In this document: one piece after another, positions 50,452 to 59,926 of the stretch
Position numbering within the stretch: the first letter of the stretch is position 1
Layout: each line of letters begins with the position of its first letter
Origin: JAUILH01 sp965230535
GTDB lineage: Bacteria > Bacteroidota > Bacteroidia > Flavobacteriales_D > JAUILH01
Length of the DNA stretch: 64,000 nucleotides
Assembly: GCA_965230535.1 (NCBI GenBank)
Contig: OZ246010.1
Coordinates: forward strand, 1,550,001-1,614,000
Reading direction: 5' to 3'
Notes under the pieces: model-generated
Seen by the model: only the letters and a program-made list of their open reading frames with translations
Databases searched by the model: none
Told to the model about the DNA's origin: nothing
Position numbers and translations under genes: made by a program

Positions 50452-52080
50452 CTAGAACAACATCAATCCCGTCAGGAAAATTGCGATTCCTACCAACATA
50501 ATCATCAGGGTATACGGCAATATCTGTTTAGCCTTAAGTCCTGTAATTCCCAACAACGGCAAAGCCCAAAACGGTTGAAGCATATTCGTTAACTGATCAC
50601 CATAAGCCAGAGCCATGATACTCTTATTCAAAGGAACACCCAAAGCATTTGCAGATTCTATAACAATTGGTCCCTGAACAGCCCACTGCCCTCCTCCACT
50701 TGGCACAAATATGTTGACGATACCTGCACTGAAGAACGTGTAAATAGGATATGTGACCTCATTGGAATTGGCAATAAAAAACTCAGAGATTTCAGTCATG
50801 AGTCCAGAGCCTTTCATAAGCCCTAAAATCCCAAAATACAGCGGGAACTGAAGTAAAATCCCGGTAGTTCCTCCAATGGCCTTTTCAACTGATTTAAGAA
50901 ACCGACTAAAGTTCTTATGCAGGATAAAACAAAGTCCTAACAGGAGCAAATTAATGTAATTCGGATTGATGAACTTGAAACTTAATCCATCGTTTTGAGC
51001 CTCTACAGCATTAAAAATGGCATACAAAACAATTAATATTCCCAGCCCGATACTCAGGATCATCGAATGATCTAACTTCTCAGCTCCAACCAGCTTTTTA
51101 TCTTCATTATGGTCTTCAGTTTGAGGTACAATATTAGGAACTGATTCGCTGGTTTTTCTCGCAAGAAAGAATAAAAACAAGGGAATACAGACCAATAGCA
51201 TAGCGGATACTGTGAGGTTCATTGTAGAGAAAACAGTCTCTCCAAAACCAATGGAATCAGGTAGTGCAGCTATTTCTGCTGAAGACATCTTTCCGGCCAT
51301 TAAGGTCCCCATTGCCCCATCTTCCGATATTTTTATAGGTGCGGAACCGGAGATTCCTCCATGCCAAACCATTAGGCCTGAGTAACCCGCAGCTCCGATT
51401 AAGGGATAGTTGATTTTGATCAATTTAGATGCCGCATGTTCTGCTACTTTTCTGGCGAAAATGGCTCCAAAAATCAGTCCGAGTCCCCAATTAAATAAAC
51501 TCACCGCAATGGTCAATGTGGAGACCAAAACGACAGCTCGACCATTGTCCGTACAAAATTGCGTGAGTCGCCGAATCAAATTATCAACTGGTTGAGACAA
51601 AGCCAATACATGTCCCAGAACTAACATCAGCATCATCTGTACTAAAAAAGCCAGAAGGTTATTGTTCCACATTCCACCTTCCCATGCCTTGAGAAGCTGC
51701 AAAAACTTAGACTGAGATTCGGGTTCTTCAATTGCTGTTTTGCCAGATTCGGATGTGTAAGAAACTGCTGCACTGGAAACATAACCATCTCCAGAATTTC
51801 CCATTTCAACCGTCAAATGAATATCCTCTCCGGAAAACGGAATTCTGATTTCACTGCCTTTTGAGCCATTGCTCCATTTATAGCTATCTGCACCATCAGC
51901 TTTTAATATCAAAGAATCTCCCGTTTCGTTCAGATGCGCAGACTCAATCTTACCGTCAGGAATATTGTTTGGCATCAACAAACCTATACTCAAAACGATC
52001 AATGTTAAGACGATTGCGATGGTAAATGGAGAAGGTAAAACCTTCTTGAAAAAATGAGCGAATTTATCTGAGAAACTCAT
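50452..52080 (-). CDS. AtoE-like short-chain fatty acid transporter with extra periplasmic domain
   Basis: 542 residues, about 90 longer than E. coli AtoE (about 440). The first helix (20-38) is followed by an inserted segment at about 42-125 that reads like an Ig/PKD beta-sandwich (LILKADGADSYKWSNGSKGS, EDIHLTVEMGN). The AtoE-typical KAWEGGMWNNNLLAFLVQMM and VPSGGGQWAVQGPIVIESA follow, and ten or more membrane segments continue to the end. It presumably imports short-chain fatty acids such as butyrate or acetoacetate. The insertion resembles domains of secreted T9SS proteins of this organism and is unusual for this family. It is convergent with the permease gene. Confidence 0.8.
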   Translation of the reverse strand: MSFSDKFAHFFKKVLPSPFTIAIVLTLIVLSIGLLMPNNIPDGKIESAHLNETGDSLILKADGADSYKWSNGSKGSEIRIPFSGEDIHLTVEMGNSGDGYVSSAAVSYTSESGKTAIEEPESQSKFLQLLKAWEGGMWNNNLLAFLVQMMLMLVLGHVLALSQPVDNLIRRLTQFCTDNGRAVVLVSTLTIAVSLFNWGLGLIFGAIFARKVAEHAASKLIKINYPLIGAAGYSGLMVWHGGISGSAPIKISEDGAMGTLMAGKMSSAEIAALPDSIGFGETVFSTMNLTVSAMLLVCIPLFLFFLARKTSESVPNIVPQTEDHNEDKKLVGAEKLDHSMILSIGLGILIVLYAIFNAVEAQNDGLSFKFINPNYINLLLLGLCFILHKNFSRFLKSVEKAIGGTTGILLQFPLYFGILGLMKGSGLMTEISEFFIANSNEVTYPIYTFFSAGIVNIFVPSGGGQWAVQGPIVIESANALGVPLNKSIMALAYGDQLTNMLQPFWALPLLGITGLKAKQILPYTLMIMLVGIAIFLTGLMLF

Positions 52081-52204
52081 ACAGTAATATTACGAAAAAA
52101 CACCAGAAAACAGCTGCTTTGGGATACCAATTTTGAGCCAATGTGTTCCTGTACATTTCGGGTGTTTTTCATTATCTTAATTATTCCAATACAGGTTTTT
52201 ATTT

Positions 52205-53743
52205 ATGAAGAAATCGGAGTATCTGCATTACCTAATTCATTCGCTAAGTAAGTCTGAAAAGCGCAGTTTTAAGTTATTTGCGAATCAGTATTCGAAAGAA
52301 GATACCAGCAGTTACATTCTGATTTTTGATGCCATCGACCAAATGGATCGCCCAAATAACAAACTTCTGGTTGAAAAGCTGAAAAACAAGATAAAAGAAG
52401 GAAATATCCCAACGTTAAAAATCCAATTAAGGAATATGATCCTGACCTCAATCAGGAAGAACCCTTCTCTACAAAACAAGCGAATTGCCCTAAGAGAAAG
52501 TTTAGATTTCATAGATATTCTGTACGAAAAGGGTTTGTATGATCAGTGTAAAGCTTTGATTCAAAAAACCTGGGACAAAGCAATTGAGCAGGAGAATTTT
52601 TACGTCCTCAATAGTCTGGCATCCAAGAAACTTGAGATTGCCTTTAAAATGTCTGACGGAGACGAGATCAAACACTACTTGTCTGTTACGGGGCCAGAAG
52701 TAGATGAGTTTTGTCACAAACTCACCATCATCAAAACTTTCGAATTTCTCCATGCACAGATTCGATTGAATATGACGCAAAGTACAAGTGCATGGTCGGC
52801 TCATCAGGTTGAAAAACTCGAACAAATTGTAAGCCATCCTCTTCTACAAGCTTCCCCTGAAGATTTGCCAAAGAAATGTCAACTTGACTACCACACTATT
52901 TGGGGGAATTACCACCATTCTATTGGCAACAGCGATGAAGCTTATTATCATAGAAAAATAGCACTTGAAATGGCTGAGGAGAATAACGTTGGTTTTAGAA
53001 CCTGGCTGTCTCATGCTCGTTACTTGTTAGCCACTTTATCCATTTTCAAAAAGTTTGATTTGTTTGATGAATTGTCTGCTAAAATTATGAGCAGAATTGA
53101 AAAAATTCCTAAGAGTAAATTAAATTCTGCCGCTTCTCTTGAACTCTTGTATACAATAAGAAATGTACAGTTGAACAGAGCCATCGACAGCTATAAGTTT
53201 ACAGAAGCTGCTTTATATCAGAAAGAAATTGAAGAAAGATTAGAAGGAGATATTCATCATGTGGACACCAACTTATTCATGGTGCTTTGCTATAATATCA
53301 GCTACATTCATCTGGCAAACCAAAATCCAAAACGAGCCTTGTTCTGGATGAACAGGTTAATGAATGACGATTCTACAAAATCAATTCGCTATGATGTACA
53401 ATGCTATGGTCGTGTGATCGAAATTATCATTCACTTCTCTCTTGGCAATTACGAACTGGTAGAATCTCTGGTTCCCAGAACCAAACGTTTCATGAAAAAA
53501 CATGATCGTTACTCATCTCTTATTGACGTTTTCCTAAAGTTCGCACTAGAAAAACTGACAACTCCATACGACCCAAAATCCATATCGATATATAAATCAG
53601 AACTTGAAAAATGGGAAAAATTGATTGAAGAGAATGATTCAAGAATAGTTTTGTTCTACTTTGACATCATCACATGGTTGAGATCTCTTATTCAGCAAAA
53701 CACGATGGAAGAAGCGTTTAAGAATTCGCCAATCGAATATTGA
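52205..53743 (+). CDS. 512-residue helical protein of unknown function
   Basis: It has no signal peptide and no clear membrane segment, so it is probably cytoplasmic. The N-terminus is strongly charged and helical (KKSEYLHYLIHSLSKSEKRS, then FKLFANQYSKEDTSSYILIF). The body consists of amphipathic helices of about 34-residue periodicity, e.g. DILYEKGLYDQCKALIQKTW and SIGNSDEAYYHRKIALEMAE. These fit degenerate TPR-like repeats of scaffold proteins. No enzymatic motif is visible. It is a single gene between the divergent AtoE-like gene and the convergent type B T9SS gene. I recall similar proteins only from Bacteroidota, but this is not certain. Confidence 0.65.
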   Translation: MKKSEYLHYLIHSLSKSEKRSFKLFANQYSKEDTSSYILIFDAIDQMDRPNNKLLVEKLKNKIKEGNIPTLKIQLRNMILTSIRKNPSLQNKRIALRESLDFIDILYEKGLYDQCKALIQKTWDKAIEQENFYVLNSLASKKLEIAFKMSDGDEIKHYLSVTGPEVDEFCHKLTIIKTFEFLHAQIRLNMTQSTSAWSAHQVEKLEQIVSHPLLQASPEDLPKKCQLDYHTIWGNYHHSIGNSDEAYYHRKIALEMAEENNVGFRTWLSHARYLLATLSIFKKFDLFDELSAKIMSRIEKIPKSKLNSAASLELLYTIRNVQLNRAIDSYKFTEAALYQKEIEERLEGDIHHVDTNLFMVLCYNISYIHLANQNPKRALFWMNRLMNDDSTKSIRYDVQCYGRVIEIIIHFSLGNYELVESLVPRTKRFMKKHDRYSSLIDVFLKFALEKLTTPYDPKSISIYKSELEKWEKLIEENDSRIVLFYFDIITWLRSLIQQNTMEEAFKNSPIEY

Positions 53744-53748
53744 GTCGC

Positions 53749-56163
53749 TTACCTAACAATGGTAACATGACCAATGTACTCTTTGTATTCACCTCTATGG
53801 TTGGTGAGGTTGATCTTGTACACATATACCCCAATTGGTGATGGACTTCCATTATACGTTCCGTCCCAAAATCCATTCGGGTCGTTGGTTTGAAAGAAGG
53901 CCTCTCCCCACCGGTTGAAAATAAGCATTTCGTATTGCTGTAAATCTCCGGTAAACTCAACAGAGAATTGGTCATTTAAACCATCACCATTAGGGGTAAA
54001 TGCATTAGGCACGTAGAAGAAAAATTCCGGTTGAACTTTGATTTGTAGTGTGGCAGAATCAACACATCCATACTGTGTGTTTGTTGCTACCAGCAAAATA
54101 TTGTAAAAACCGCCTTCGGGATACACTGCTTCCGGGTTTTCTAATGTTGATGTCTCAATATCCAAATCCCAGAAATAAGCATCTGCTGCAGTGGATGTAT
54201 TGATGAATTGAATTGGAATATTCTCTTCGAAGAAACTGCCATTCGGGTGAAAACTAGCTTGAGTTTCAATCACATTTACAGTTACAGTGTCCCAGGCTTT
54301 ATCGTAACCACATAAGTCCGATATGGCCACATGATATTCTGTGGTAGTATTGGGAGACACATATATTACCGAATCTGTTTGTCCTGTAGACCATGTATAA
54401 CCATAGTCGGATCCTACTCCACCTATCCCGGTTGCTACCAATTTTACACTATCACCCAAACATATGGTCGTATCCGCGGTAATACTTGAAAAAAGTGGTG
54501 GCTCATTGATCGTAATCACTGCGGAATCCGTCACTGTAAATCCGCATGCATCCGTAACCGTGACTGTATAAGTTGTGGTAACTATGGCTTGAATCGAAAT
54601 TTGATTTGACGAACCGCCATTGCTCCAGTTATACACATAGCCTCCATAGCCATCTGTAGCTGTGGCAAGAAGATCAAGAAGTACATTTTTACAGGATAGT
54701 GTTGTATCTCCGTCCACAACCAGAGCTAAAGGGGGCGGTGGTGTTGTGGTGATATGTATGGTATCCGTTTTGGAAGAACCGCAAGTATCGGTAACTGTCA
54801 CATAAAAAGTGGTATCACTGGTTGGCCAAACGGTTGTGGTTGAACCTGTGGTTCCATTGTGCCACAAGTAAGAGTACCCTATTCTTCCGCCTGTTACACT
54901 CGCATTAAGCGTCAAGGTATCACCCGGGCAAAACGCCTGTGAAGCATTGACATTAACGTCAAGTGAGTCAACATCTTCAATGTAAAGTATCACGCTGTCC
55001 CTGTTAGGTGTTCCACAATTTGATGGAACAGTAATTCCAATTTGAACCGTTTCGGTTCCTTCTGTCAGGTAATCCAAAATTGTACTTAAAGTGATGGAAG
55101 TTGAATCTTCTCCAGGCAGGAAAGTAATGCTTCCCGGAACACCACTATAATCAACACCGCTCGTGGCAGATCCCAAAACATCAATGGTATAAGTTTGCGT
55201 ATAGTTCAACGAATCGTTTCGTACAAACCATAAAGTAGCATCTGTACATCCTTCGTACAAAGTTGAATCGTTGGCAACACTTCCCTGAAAAGACAGTTCC
55301 GATGAGATTTGAACAGATGCATTACTGCTAAAACTACCAGCTTCAAGAAACACGCCTGAATCCAAAACACCGTCTCCGATATCGGAAATCAGAATTACAA
55401 TATGGTAGGTCTGACCGCAGATCACATGAGCCTCTGCAGTCATCACCGTTGTTAAACCATCGTATTGAATGTAAGTATTTGATGCATTAAAAGGAGCGGT
55501 TGAGCCATCTCCATTGTCAATATAATATGCTGAGTTAACTGTGGAATTCACATTATCGATGGTAACAGGAGTGGTTGTACCCGGAACCAATGCGATATTT
55601 TGATTGGCATAATTCCCTCCGGCTGGATTAGGTCCTGATACAAAGAAGCCGAAAGCATCATTCACGCCTGCATTTACAAATTCAAGGTATTCTTCTGAAG
55701 CGAATACAAAGTTGAATTTGATAGAGTCGCTGGTTGGTACAAAATCAAATTCTAAACGGGCAGCATTAAATGATGGTGCACCTCCCAGAGCTGTTAAGAG
55801 CGGATCTCCCGGCTCATTATTATCAATTCCTGCTCCTGGCTCATTATTTGGTCCATGAGGCCCCTCAGGGATCCCCATAGTATTGGTATTTAATACTGTT
55901 CCTGTGGTTAATAAAATTCCGGAGGCAATGCCTACATTACAATTACTGCCGTCAAACTCTCCAATGGCATTTGCACTTCCAGTATATGTAATGTTAGACA
56001 CGTTTACACCGGTTCCAACGAGGACATTATTAACGAGCTGCTGAGGGGTCATGGCAGTTGACGTAACCAGCTGAGCTCTTGAGCTAAAGTTTAGTGTAAC
56101 AACAACCATCGTTAGCAAGAACGTTGACTTAAAAAATGCCTGAAATGGTGTTGTTTTAATCAT
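53749..56163 (-). CDS. Choice-of-anchor L surface protein with T9SS type B C-terminal domain
   Basis: 804 residues from the ATG at 56163, which begins MIKTTPFQAFFKSTFLLTMV and gives a good signal peptide; the upstream in-frame ATG at 56220 adds an implausible cysteine-rich leader. The N-terminal domain (about 35-270) is choice-of-anchor L (MTPQQLVNNVLVGTGVNVSN, GIASGILLTTG, FVFASEEYLEFV). A Calx-beta-like region follows (about 330-400), then repeated PKD/Ig-like units with Y-x-W-S/H-N-G (SYLWHNG, VYNWSNG, GYTWSTG). The end is the type B domain: YVPNAFTPNGDGLNDQF, FNRWGEAFF, FWDGTYNG, GHVTIVR. It is probably a surface adhesin; ligand unknown. Confidence 0.87.
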   Translation of the reverse strand: MIKTTPFQAFFKSTFLLTMVVVTLNFSSRAQLVTSTAMTPQQLVNNVLVGTGVNVSNITYTGSANAIGEFDGSNCNVGIASGILLTTGTVLNTNTMGIPEGPHGPNNEPGAGIDNNEPGDPLLTALGGAPSFNAARLEFDFVPTSDSIKFNFVFASEEYLEFVNAGVNDAFGFFVSGPNPAGGNYANQNIALVPGTTTPVTIDNVNSTVNSAYYIDNGDGSTAPFNASNTYIQYDGLTTVMTAEAHVICGQTYHIVILISDIGDGVLDSGVFLEAGSFSSNASVQISSELSFQGSVANDSTLYEGCTDATLWFVRNDSLNYTQTYTIDVLGSATSGVDYSGVPGSITFLPGEDSTSITLSTILDYLTEGTETVQIGITVPSNCGTPNRDSVILYIEDVDSLDVNVNASQAFCPGDTLTLNASVTGGRIGYSYLWHNGTTGSTTTVWPTSDTTFYVTVTDTCGSSKTDTIHITTTPPPPLALVVDGDTTLSCKNVLLDLLATATDGYGGYVYNWSNGGSSNQISIQAIVTTTYTVTVTDACGFTVTDSAVITINEPPLFSSITADTTICLGDSVKLVATGIGGVGSDYGYTWSTGQTDSVIYVSPNTTTEYHVAISDLCGYDKAWDTVTVNVIETQASFHPNGSFFEENIPIQFINTSTAADAYFWDLDIETSTLENPEAVYPEGGFYNILLVATNTQYGCVDSATLQIKVQPEFFFYVPNAFTPNGDGLNDQFSVEFTGDLQQYEMLIFNRWGEAFFQTNDPNGFWDGTYNGSPSPIGVYVYKINLTNHRGEYKEYIGHVTIVR

Positions 56164-56360
56164 GTCCAATCGTTTTGGATATATGCAATGTATTTCCGTT
56201 ATCATTAATGGACAAAACATTTTATTCGAGAAAATGAAGTTTTCAAAAGTGCATTTTCCTGAAAATCCTGTCCTTTTACTATCAACGTGGGTGATTGGGG
56301 CAAATTATCTGTGATTTGACGAACATCTCTATATCAATGACAAAAAAATTAAGTGCATAA

Positions 56361-56391
56361 AAAAGCCGTTCCAATTGATGGAACGGCTTTT
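56361..56391. terminator. Terminator downstream of the DUF3127 gene
   Basis: AAAAGCCGTTCC (56361-56372) pairs perfectly with GGAACGGCTTTT (56380-56391), a 12-bp stem with a 7-nt loop. Read on the minus strand it is followed by a T-rich tract, ending the DUF3127/flavin reductase transcript. Confidence 0.87.
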
Positions 56392-56409
56392 ATAAAATTC
56401 TTGATTCTC

Positions 56410-56772
56410 TTAGAATGGCAAGTCGTCTGACTCATCATCTCCACCAACTGCTTCAATTGGTGCAGCTTCCATTGGAGGTGGTCCACCAGCACTACTTGGT
56501 GCTTCAATTTTCCATACATCCAAAGAATTGAAGTACATTACTTTTCCTTCTTTATTGGTCCATTCTCTACCTCTTAAGTTAAAGTTTACAGTTACCTGCT
56601 GACCTGCTTCATATCCATCTAACAAGCTTACTCTATCCTGAGTTAACTGGAAAAGGATGTCTTGTGGGTATTGCCCATTGTTATCGGTTACTACAAATTC
56701 TCTCTTCTTGAATTTTTCACTGATCTCTTGTGTGTTGTTCACTACCTTTAATAGTCCGGTTAATTGATACAT
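56410..56772 (-). CDS. DUF3127 protein with SSB-like acidic C-terminal tip
   Basis: 120 residues. The core (1-95) has the DUF3127 pattern: MYQLTGLLKVVNNTQEISE, KFKKREFVVTD and FNLRGREWTNKEGKVMYFNS, with strands arranged like an OB-fold. A Gly/Pro/Ala linker leads to GGDDESDDLPF. The last five residues, DDLPF, are identical to the tip of the SSB at 19410, where the tip recruits DNA repair proteins. DNA binding is inferred from this tail and fold, not demonstrated. It is 13 nt downstream of the flavin reductase gene on the same strand, and a strong terminator follows. Confidence 0.85.
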   Translation of the reverse strand: MYQLTGLLKVVNNTQEISEKFKKREFVVTDNNGQYPQDILFQLTQDRVSLLDGYEAGQQVTVNFNLRGREWTNKEGKVMYFNSLDVWKIEAPSSAGGPPPMEAAPIEAVGGDDESDDLPF

Positions 56773-56785
56773 AGTATGTATGGTT

Positions 56786-57682
56786 TTATTGATTGTTAAA
56801 TGCGAGTAAGGTCATCCAGGCTTCTTCAAGTTTGTTGTCCTGAAGCTGCTGTTTTGCCAACTCATGTAATTTTAATTCTAGCTGTGTGGCATCATCCTCA
56901 AACTCCATGAAAATTTCACTGAGTTCAATGAGTTTATGCTCGTTAACTGCGGTCTCGTCTGGCAACTCTTCAATTCCTCCCAATTGGCCCAAATCATTTC
57001 CTGTAAGCACCTTACTCAATCTAATGTCTTCAGGAATTTGATCTACACCAATTCCACAGGTTGTAATTGGTTTGGTAATCTCGAACATTGAGTTTTCATC
57101 TGCTCTGCAATACCAATTTCCACCCATTCTGGCCACAAGATCAATTTTCTTCTGGTCAATGTTACCTGTTTCATCAATGATAGCCGGATCAATATGAATT
57201 TTAAGAATCTCACAAATCACCAGGTTACCTGCACTACCCTCGTGACCAAGTTCTCTTACCTCATTTACTTTACATTCGAGTTGAACTGGTGATTCTTTTA
57301 CTCGTTTTGGCTGAATGGTCTCAGAATCCACCGGCGTGAACCCAGCTTTCACAAACTCATCAACACCAGGTTGATAAGGAGAACTTGCCAGAGACATTTG
57401 CTGTACCATATTGTAGTTTACCACGTTGATAACTACTTCCGGTGTTTTCTTGACATTATTGTAAGTATCCTTAGTGGTATTGGTTCTCCCACTTCTTGCC
57501 GGAGAAAATATGGCAATTGGCGGGTTAGCACTAAATACATTGAAGAAACTGAATGGTGCCAAATTATTGTTCCCATCCTCATCTACCGTACTGGCAAAGG
57601 CAATTGGCCTTGGTCCAACAGCACCTAACAAGTAGTGGTGCAGTTTAGGAACGGGAATCTCTTTTGGATCAACAGTTAACAT
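56786..57682 (-). CDS. Flavin reductase-like FMN-binding protein
   Basis: 298 residues. A split-barrel flavin reductase domain occupies about 15-205: GPRPIAFASTVDEDGNNNLA, PFSFFNVFSANPPIAIFSPA and KTPEVVINVVNY, then SPVQLECKVNEVRELG. The C-terminal 90 residues are helical, with no recognised domain. Family members reduce FMN with NAD(P)H or act in monooxygenase systems; the partner is not visible. It is upstream of the DUF3127 gene with a 13-nt gap and downstream of the phosphatase operon. A perfect -7 element lies 5 nt before its start. Confidence 0.85.
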   Translation of the reverse strand: MLTVDPKEIPVPKLHHYLLGAVGPRPIAFASTVDEDGNNNLAPFSFFNVFSANPPIAIFSPARSGRTNTTKDTYNNVKKTPEVVINVVNYNMVQQMSLASSPYQPGVDEFVKAGFTPVDSETIQPKRVKESPVQLECKVNEVRELGHEGSAGNLVICEILKIHIDPAIIDETGNIDQKKIDLVARMGGNWYCRADENSMFEITKPITTCGIGVDQIPEDIRLSKVLTGNDLGQLGGIEELPDETAVNEHKLIELSEIFMEFEDDATQLELKLHELAKQQLQDNKLEEAWMTLLAFNNQ

Positions 57683-57687
57683 AAATG

Positions 57688-57695
57688 CAAATCTA
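57688..57695 (-). promoter_or_regulatory. -7 element (TAGATTTG) 5 nt before the flavin reductase start
   Basis: Full TAnnTTTG match on the minus strand, 5 nt from the ATG at 57682. No TTG at the -33 position. Confidence 0.45.
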
Positions 57696-57761
57696 CGGCG
57701 AAATGTGGCTTTTCCAGAGCAGACTTTTCAACAATAGCGCGGAGTTATGATAAAGAAGCGT

Positions 57762-58994
57762 CTATTTGAACCTGCAACTTAAAATGGCAGTATCGTCAAT
57801 GAAATTGTTGGCGCCCTTGAACTTTTCCAGTTCGTCAAAAACCAATGAATTGAATTCTTCCATACCCAGGGTATAGTTTGAGTGCAACAAATCTATCAAA
57901 CGCTCGGTCTCATAAGCTTCATTGTCCTCATTTTCGAGTTCAACCAATCCATCTGTAAACAATATGAGTGTTGAGTTGGGATCTACAGTGACAAATTCTT
58001 CTTTGATGGACGGAATTTCATCAAACATCCCCAATCCGGTGCAACCTGTGCCCAACATTCTGGCAGTTTCTCCATCTGTCAATATGGGATGGTTGTGTCC
58101 CGCATTGATGTAATGAAGGTCTCTGGTTGTACTGTTGTATTTAGCCACAAAGAAAGTGATGAATTTTTCTCCTTGTGCTGCCTCCATCACTTTGGTATTC
58201 AGCTCAGCAATTAATCGGTGCAATCTGAAATTGTTGTAGTTAAAAATGGCCCTTACATTGGCCTGGAAGTTAGACATCAACATGGCTGCAGAAACACCTT
58301 TTCCCGACACATCTGCCATACAGATGATGAACTCTTCTTTATTGAGTCTGATGTAATCGTAGTAATCCCCGCCAACTAACTGCTGGGTTCTGTAGTGTCC
58401 TGCTATCTCCAAATTCTCGTTTGAAGGCATGTCTGTAGGAAATAGCAATTTTTGCATTTCACTGGCTACCTCTAACTCTCTTTTGGCTCTTTCCTGCTTG
58501 ATGCTTTCATTGGCAAAACGCTTGTTTTCAATGGCTACCACAATAATGTTGGTAAGCGTTTGAATGAAAGGCATATGCTTAATGGTAGGACTGATTCTAA
58601 TCTCTTCCTCATCCAAATCTCCAATAAGCAGATAGGCCAAAGCTTGTTCCTTGTGGTAGACAGGGATGACAACATCAAATGAGTTTAAGGTATTCTTTGA
58701 AGATGACTCAATCACGGTGATCTCCGAAATATGAATAAGGTCTTCTTCTATTTTGATGTCCTTAGATCGTGCTTTTGATCCGTACTTTAATATACAATTC
58801 CACTCTTCTCCTTTATTGTAGAGCATCAAACGACTAATTCCTAACTGATCTCTTAGAATGTACTTATAGATGTCTAGTAATTTGGAGACGGAGTAATTCT
58901 CATTAATACCTTTTGTAATATCAAGCAATGACTGAAGTTTAAACTCATGAAGCTTGAGTTTTTCAATCATTTTATTGACTCTTTTTTCAGGCAT
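57762..58994 (-). CDS. GAF plus SpoIIE/RsbU-type PP2C phosphatase
   Basis: 410 residues. The N-terminal coiled coil and GAF-like domain (about 10-170: KLQSLLDITKGINENYSVSK, LLDIYKYILRDQLGIS, LAYLLIGDLDEEE) precede a helical linker and a SpoIIE phosphatase domain (about 185-410). The metal-binding residues are seen in VGGDYYDYI, ICMADVSGKGVSAAMLMS, ILFTDGLVELENE and the terminal DDTAILSC. It would act on a phosphorylated STAS-type protein elsewhere. Its ATG overlaps the stop of the lpxD-like gene (TAATG), so it is part of the lipid A operon by translation coupling, an unusual partnership. Confidence 0.87.
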   Translation of the reverse strand: MPEKRVNKMIEKLKLHEFKLQSLLDITKGINENYSVSKLLDIYKYILRDQLGISRLMLYNKGEEWNCILKYGSKARSKDIKIEEDLIHISEITVIESSSKNTLNSFDVVIPVYHKEQALAYLLIGDLDEEEIRISPTIKHMPFIQTLTNIIVVAIENKRFANESIKQERAKRELEVASEMQKLLFPTDMPSNENLEIAGHYRTQQLVGGDYYDYIRLNKEEFIICMADVSGKGVSAAMLMSNFQANVRAIFNYNNFRLHRLIAELNTKVMEAAQGEKFITFFVAKYNSTTRDLHYINAGHNHPILTDGETARMLGTGCTGLGMFDEIPSIKEEFVTVDPNSTLILFTDGLVELENEDNEAYETERLIDLLHSNYTLGMEEFNSLVFDELEKFKGANNFIDDTAILSCRFK

Positions 58995-59926
58995 TAGTCT
59001 TTCATTTTTCTAAGTAAAGCCGGCAAATGTTTCAATGAAGCCAGTTCTGTAAATGTGGTTCGGGCATCATCACAAGGACTACCCAGATACTTCTTATTTC
59101 CTTCAAGATCTTTTCCTACACCACTTTGTCCGTAAACCACCGCTCCGGATTTGATGGTGACGTCACTGATCACACCAACTTGTCCCCATAAAGTAACATC
59201 ATCTTCAATGGTAACGCAACCGGCAACACCAACGTGTCCTGCAAACAAACATCTCTTACCAACCACGGTATCGTGACCAATGTGAACCTGATTATCGAGT
59301 TTCGAACTTTCTCCGATAATGGTATCTCCGGAGACGCCTCTGTCTATGGTACAAAGTGCCCCAATCTCGACATTGTCTTCTATGATTACCCTTCCACAGG
59401 TGTGCATTTTTCTATAGCCTTCACCTTTTTTCTGGAAATAAAAGGCATCTGCTCCAATTACAGAATTCGCGTGAATGATCACATTGTCTCCGATATGAAC
59501 ATTATCGTAAATCACCACTCCTGAATGAATCCAGCTATGTTTTCCAATGGTCACATTTCTTCCTATGCTCACATTTGGTTGAATAACGGCATATGGCGAC
59601 ACCCCTTTTGGCGAATTCACGGATTCTGACCAAGGGTAGAAAGGACTGAATAGTACTGTGAGTTTGTTGTAGTCTTTGAAGGGATCAGAACTCACTAAAA
59701 GCCCCTTTCCTTCGGGGCAATCTACTTCCTTATCAATCAAAATAGTTGTGGCAGCAGACTGAAGTGCTTTATCGTAGTATTTTGGGTGGTCGACAAATAC
59801 CAAATCACCCGCCTCTACTTTATGGATTTCATTGATCCCTGTCACCAAATGATCTGGTGATCCAACAAAGGAACAATTCAGTATTTCTGAAAGCTCCTTT
59901 AGGGTATGTGGTTTTTCTAATTTCAC
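58994..59926 (-). CDS. Second LpxD-like hexapeptide acyltransferase
   Basis: 310 residues. The N-terminal LpxD-type domain (about 1-105) is followed by a left-handed beta-helix with hexapeptide repeats (about 110-265: VIQPNVSIGRNVTIGKHSWI, VHIGDNVIIHANSVIGAD) and a C-terminal helix. His218 in QVHIGHDTVVG corresponds to the catalytic histidine of LpxD. It is shorter and more divergent than the lpxD copy at 62722. It could be a second lipid A N-acyltransferase with other chain specificity, or act on another sugar. The start is GTG, whose G is the last base of the efp TAG stop (TAGTG), so the genes are coupled. Confidence 0.82.
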   Translation of the reverse strand: MKLEKPHTLKELSEILNCSFVGSPDHLVTGINEIHKVEAGDLVFVDHPKYYDKALQSAATTILIDKEVDCPEGKGLLVSSDPFKDYNKLTVLFSPFYPWSESVNSPKGVSPYAVIQPNVSIGRNVTIGKHSWIHSGVVIYDNVHIGDNVIIHANSVIGADAFYFQKKGEGYRKMHTCGRVIIEDNVEIGALCTIDRGVSGDTIIGESSKLDNQVHIGHDTVVGKRCLFAGHVGVAGCVTIEDDVTLWGQVGVISDVTIKSGAVVYGQSGVGKDLEGNKKYLGSPCDDARTTFTELASLKHLPALLRKMKD

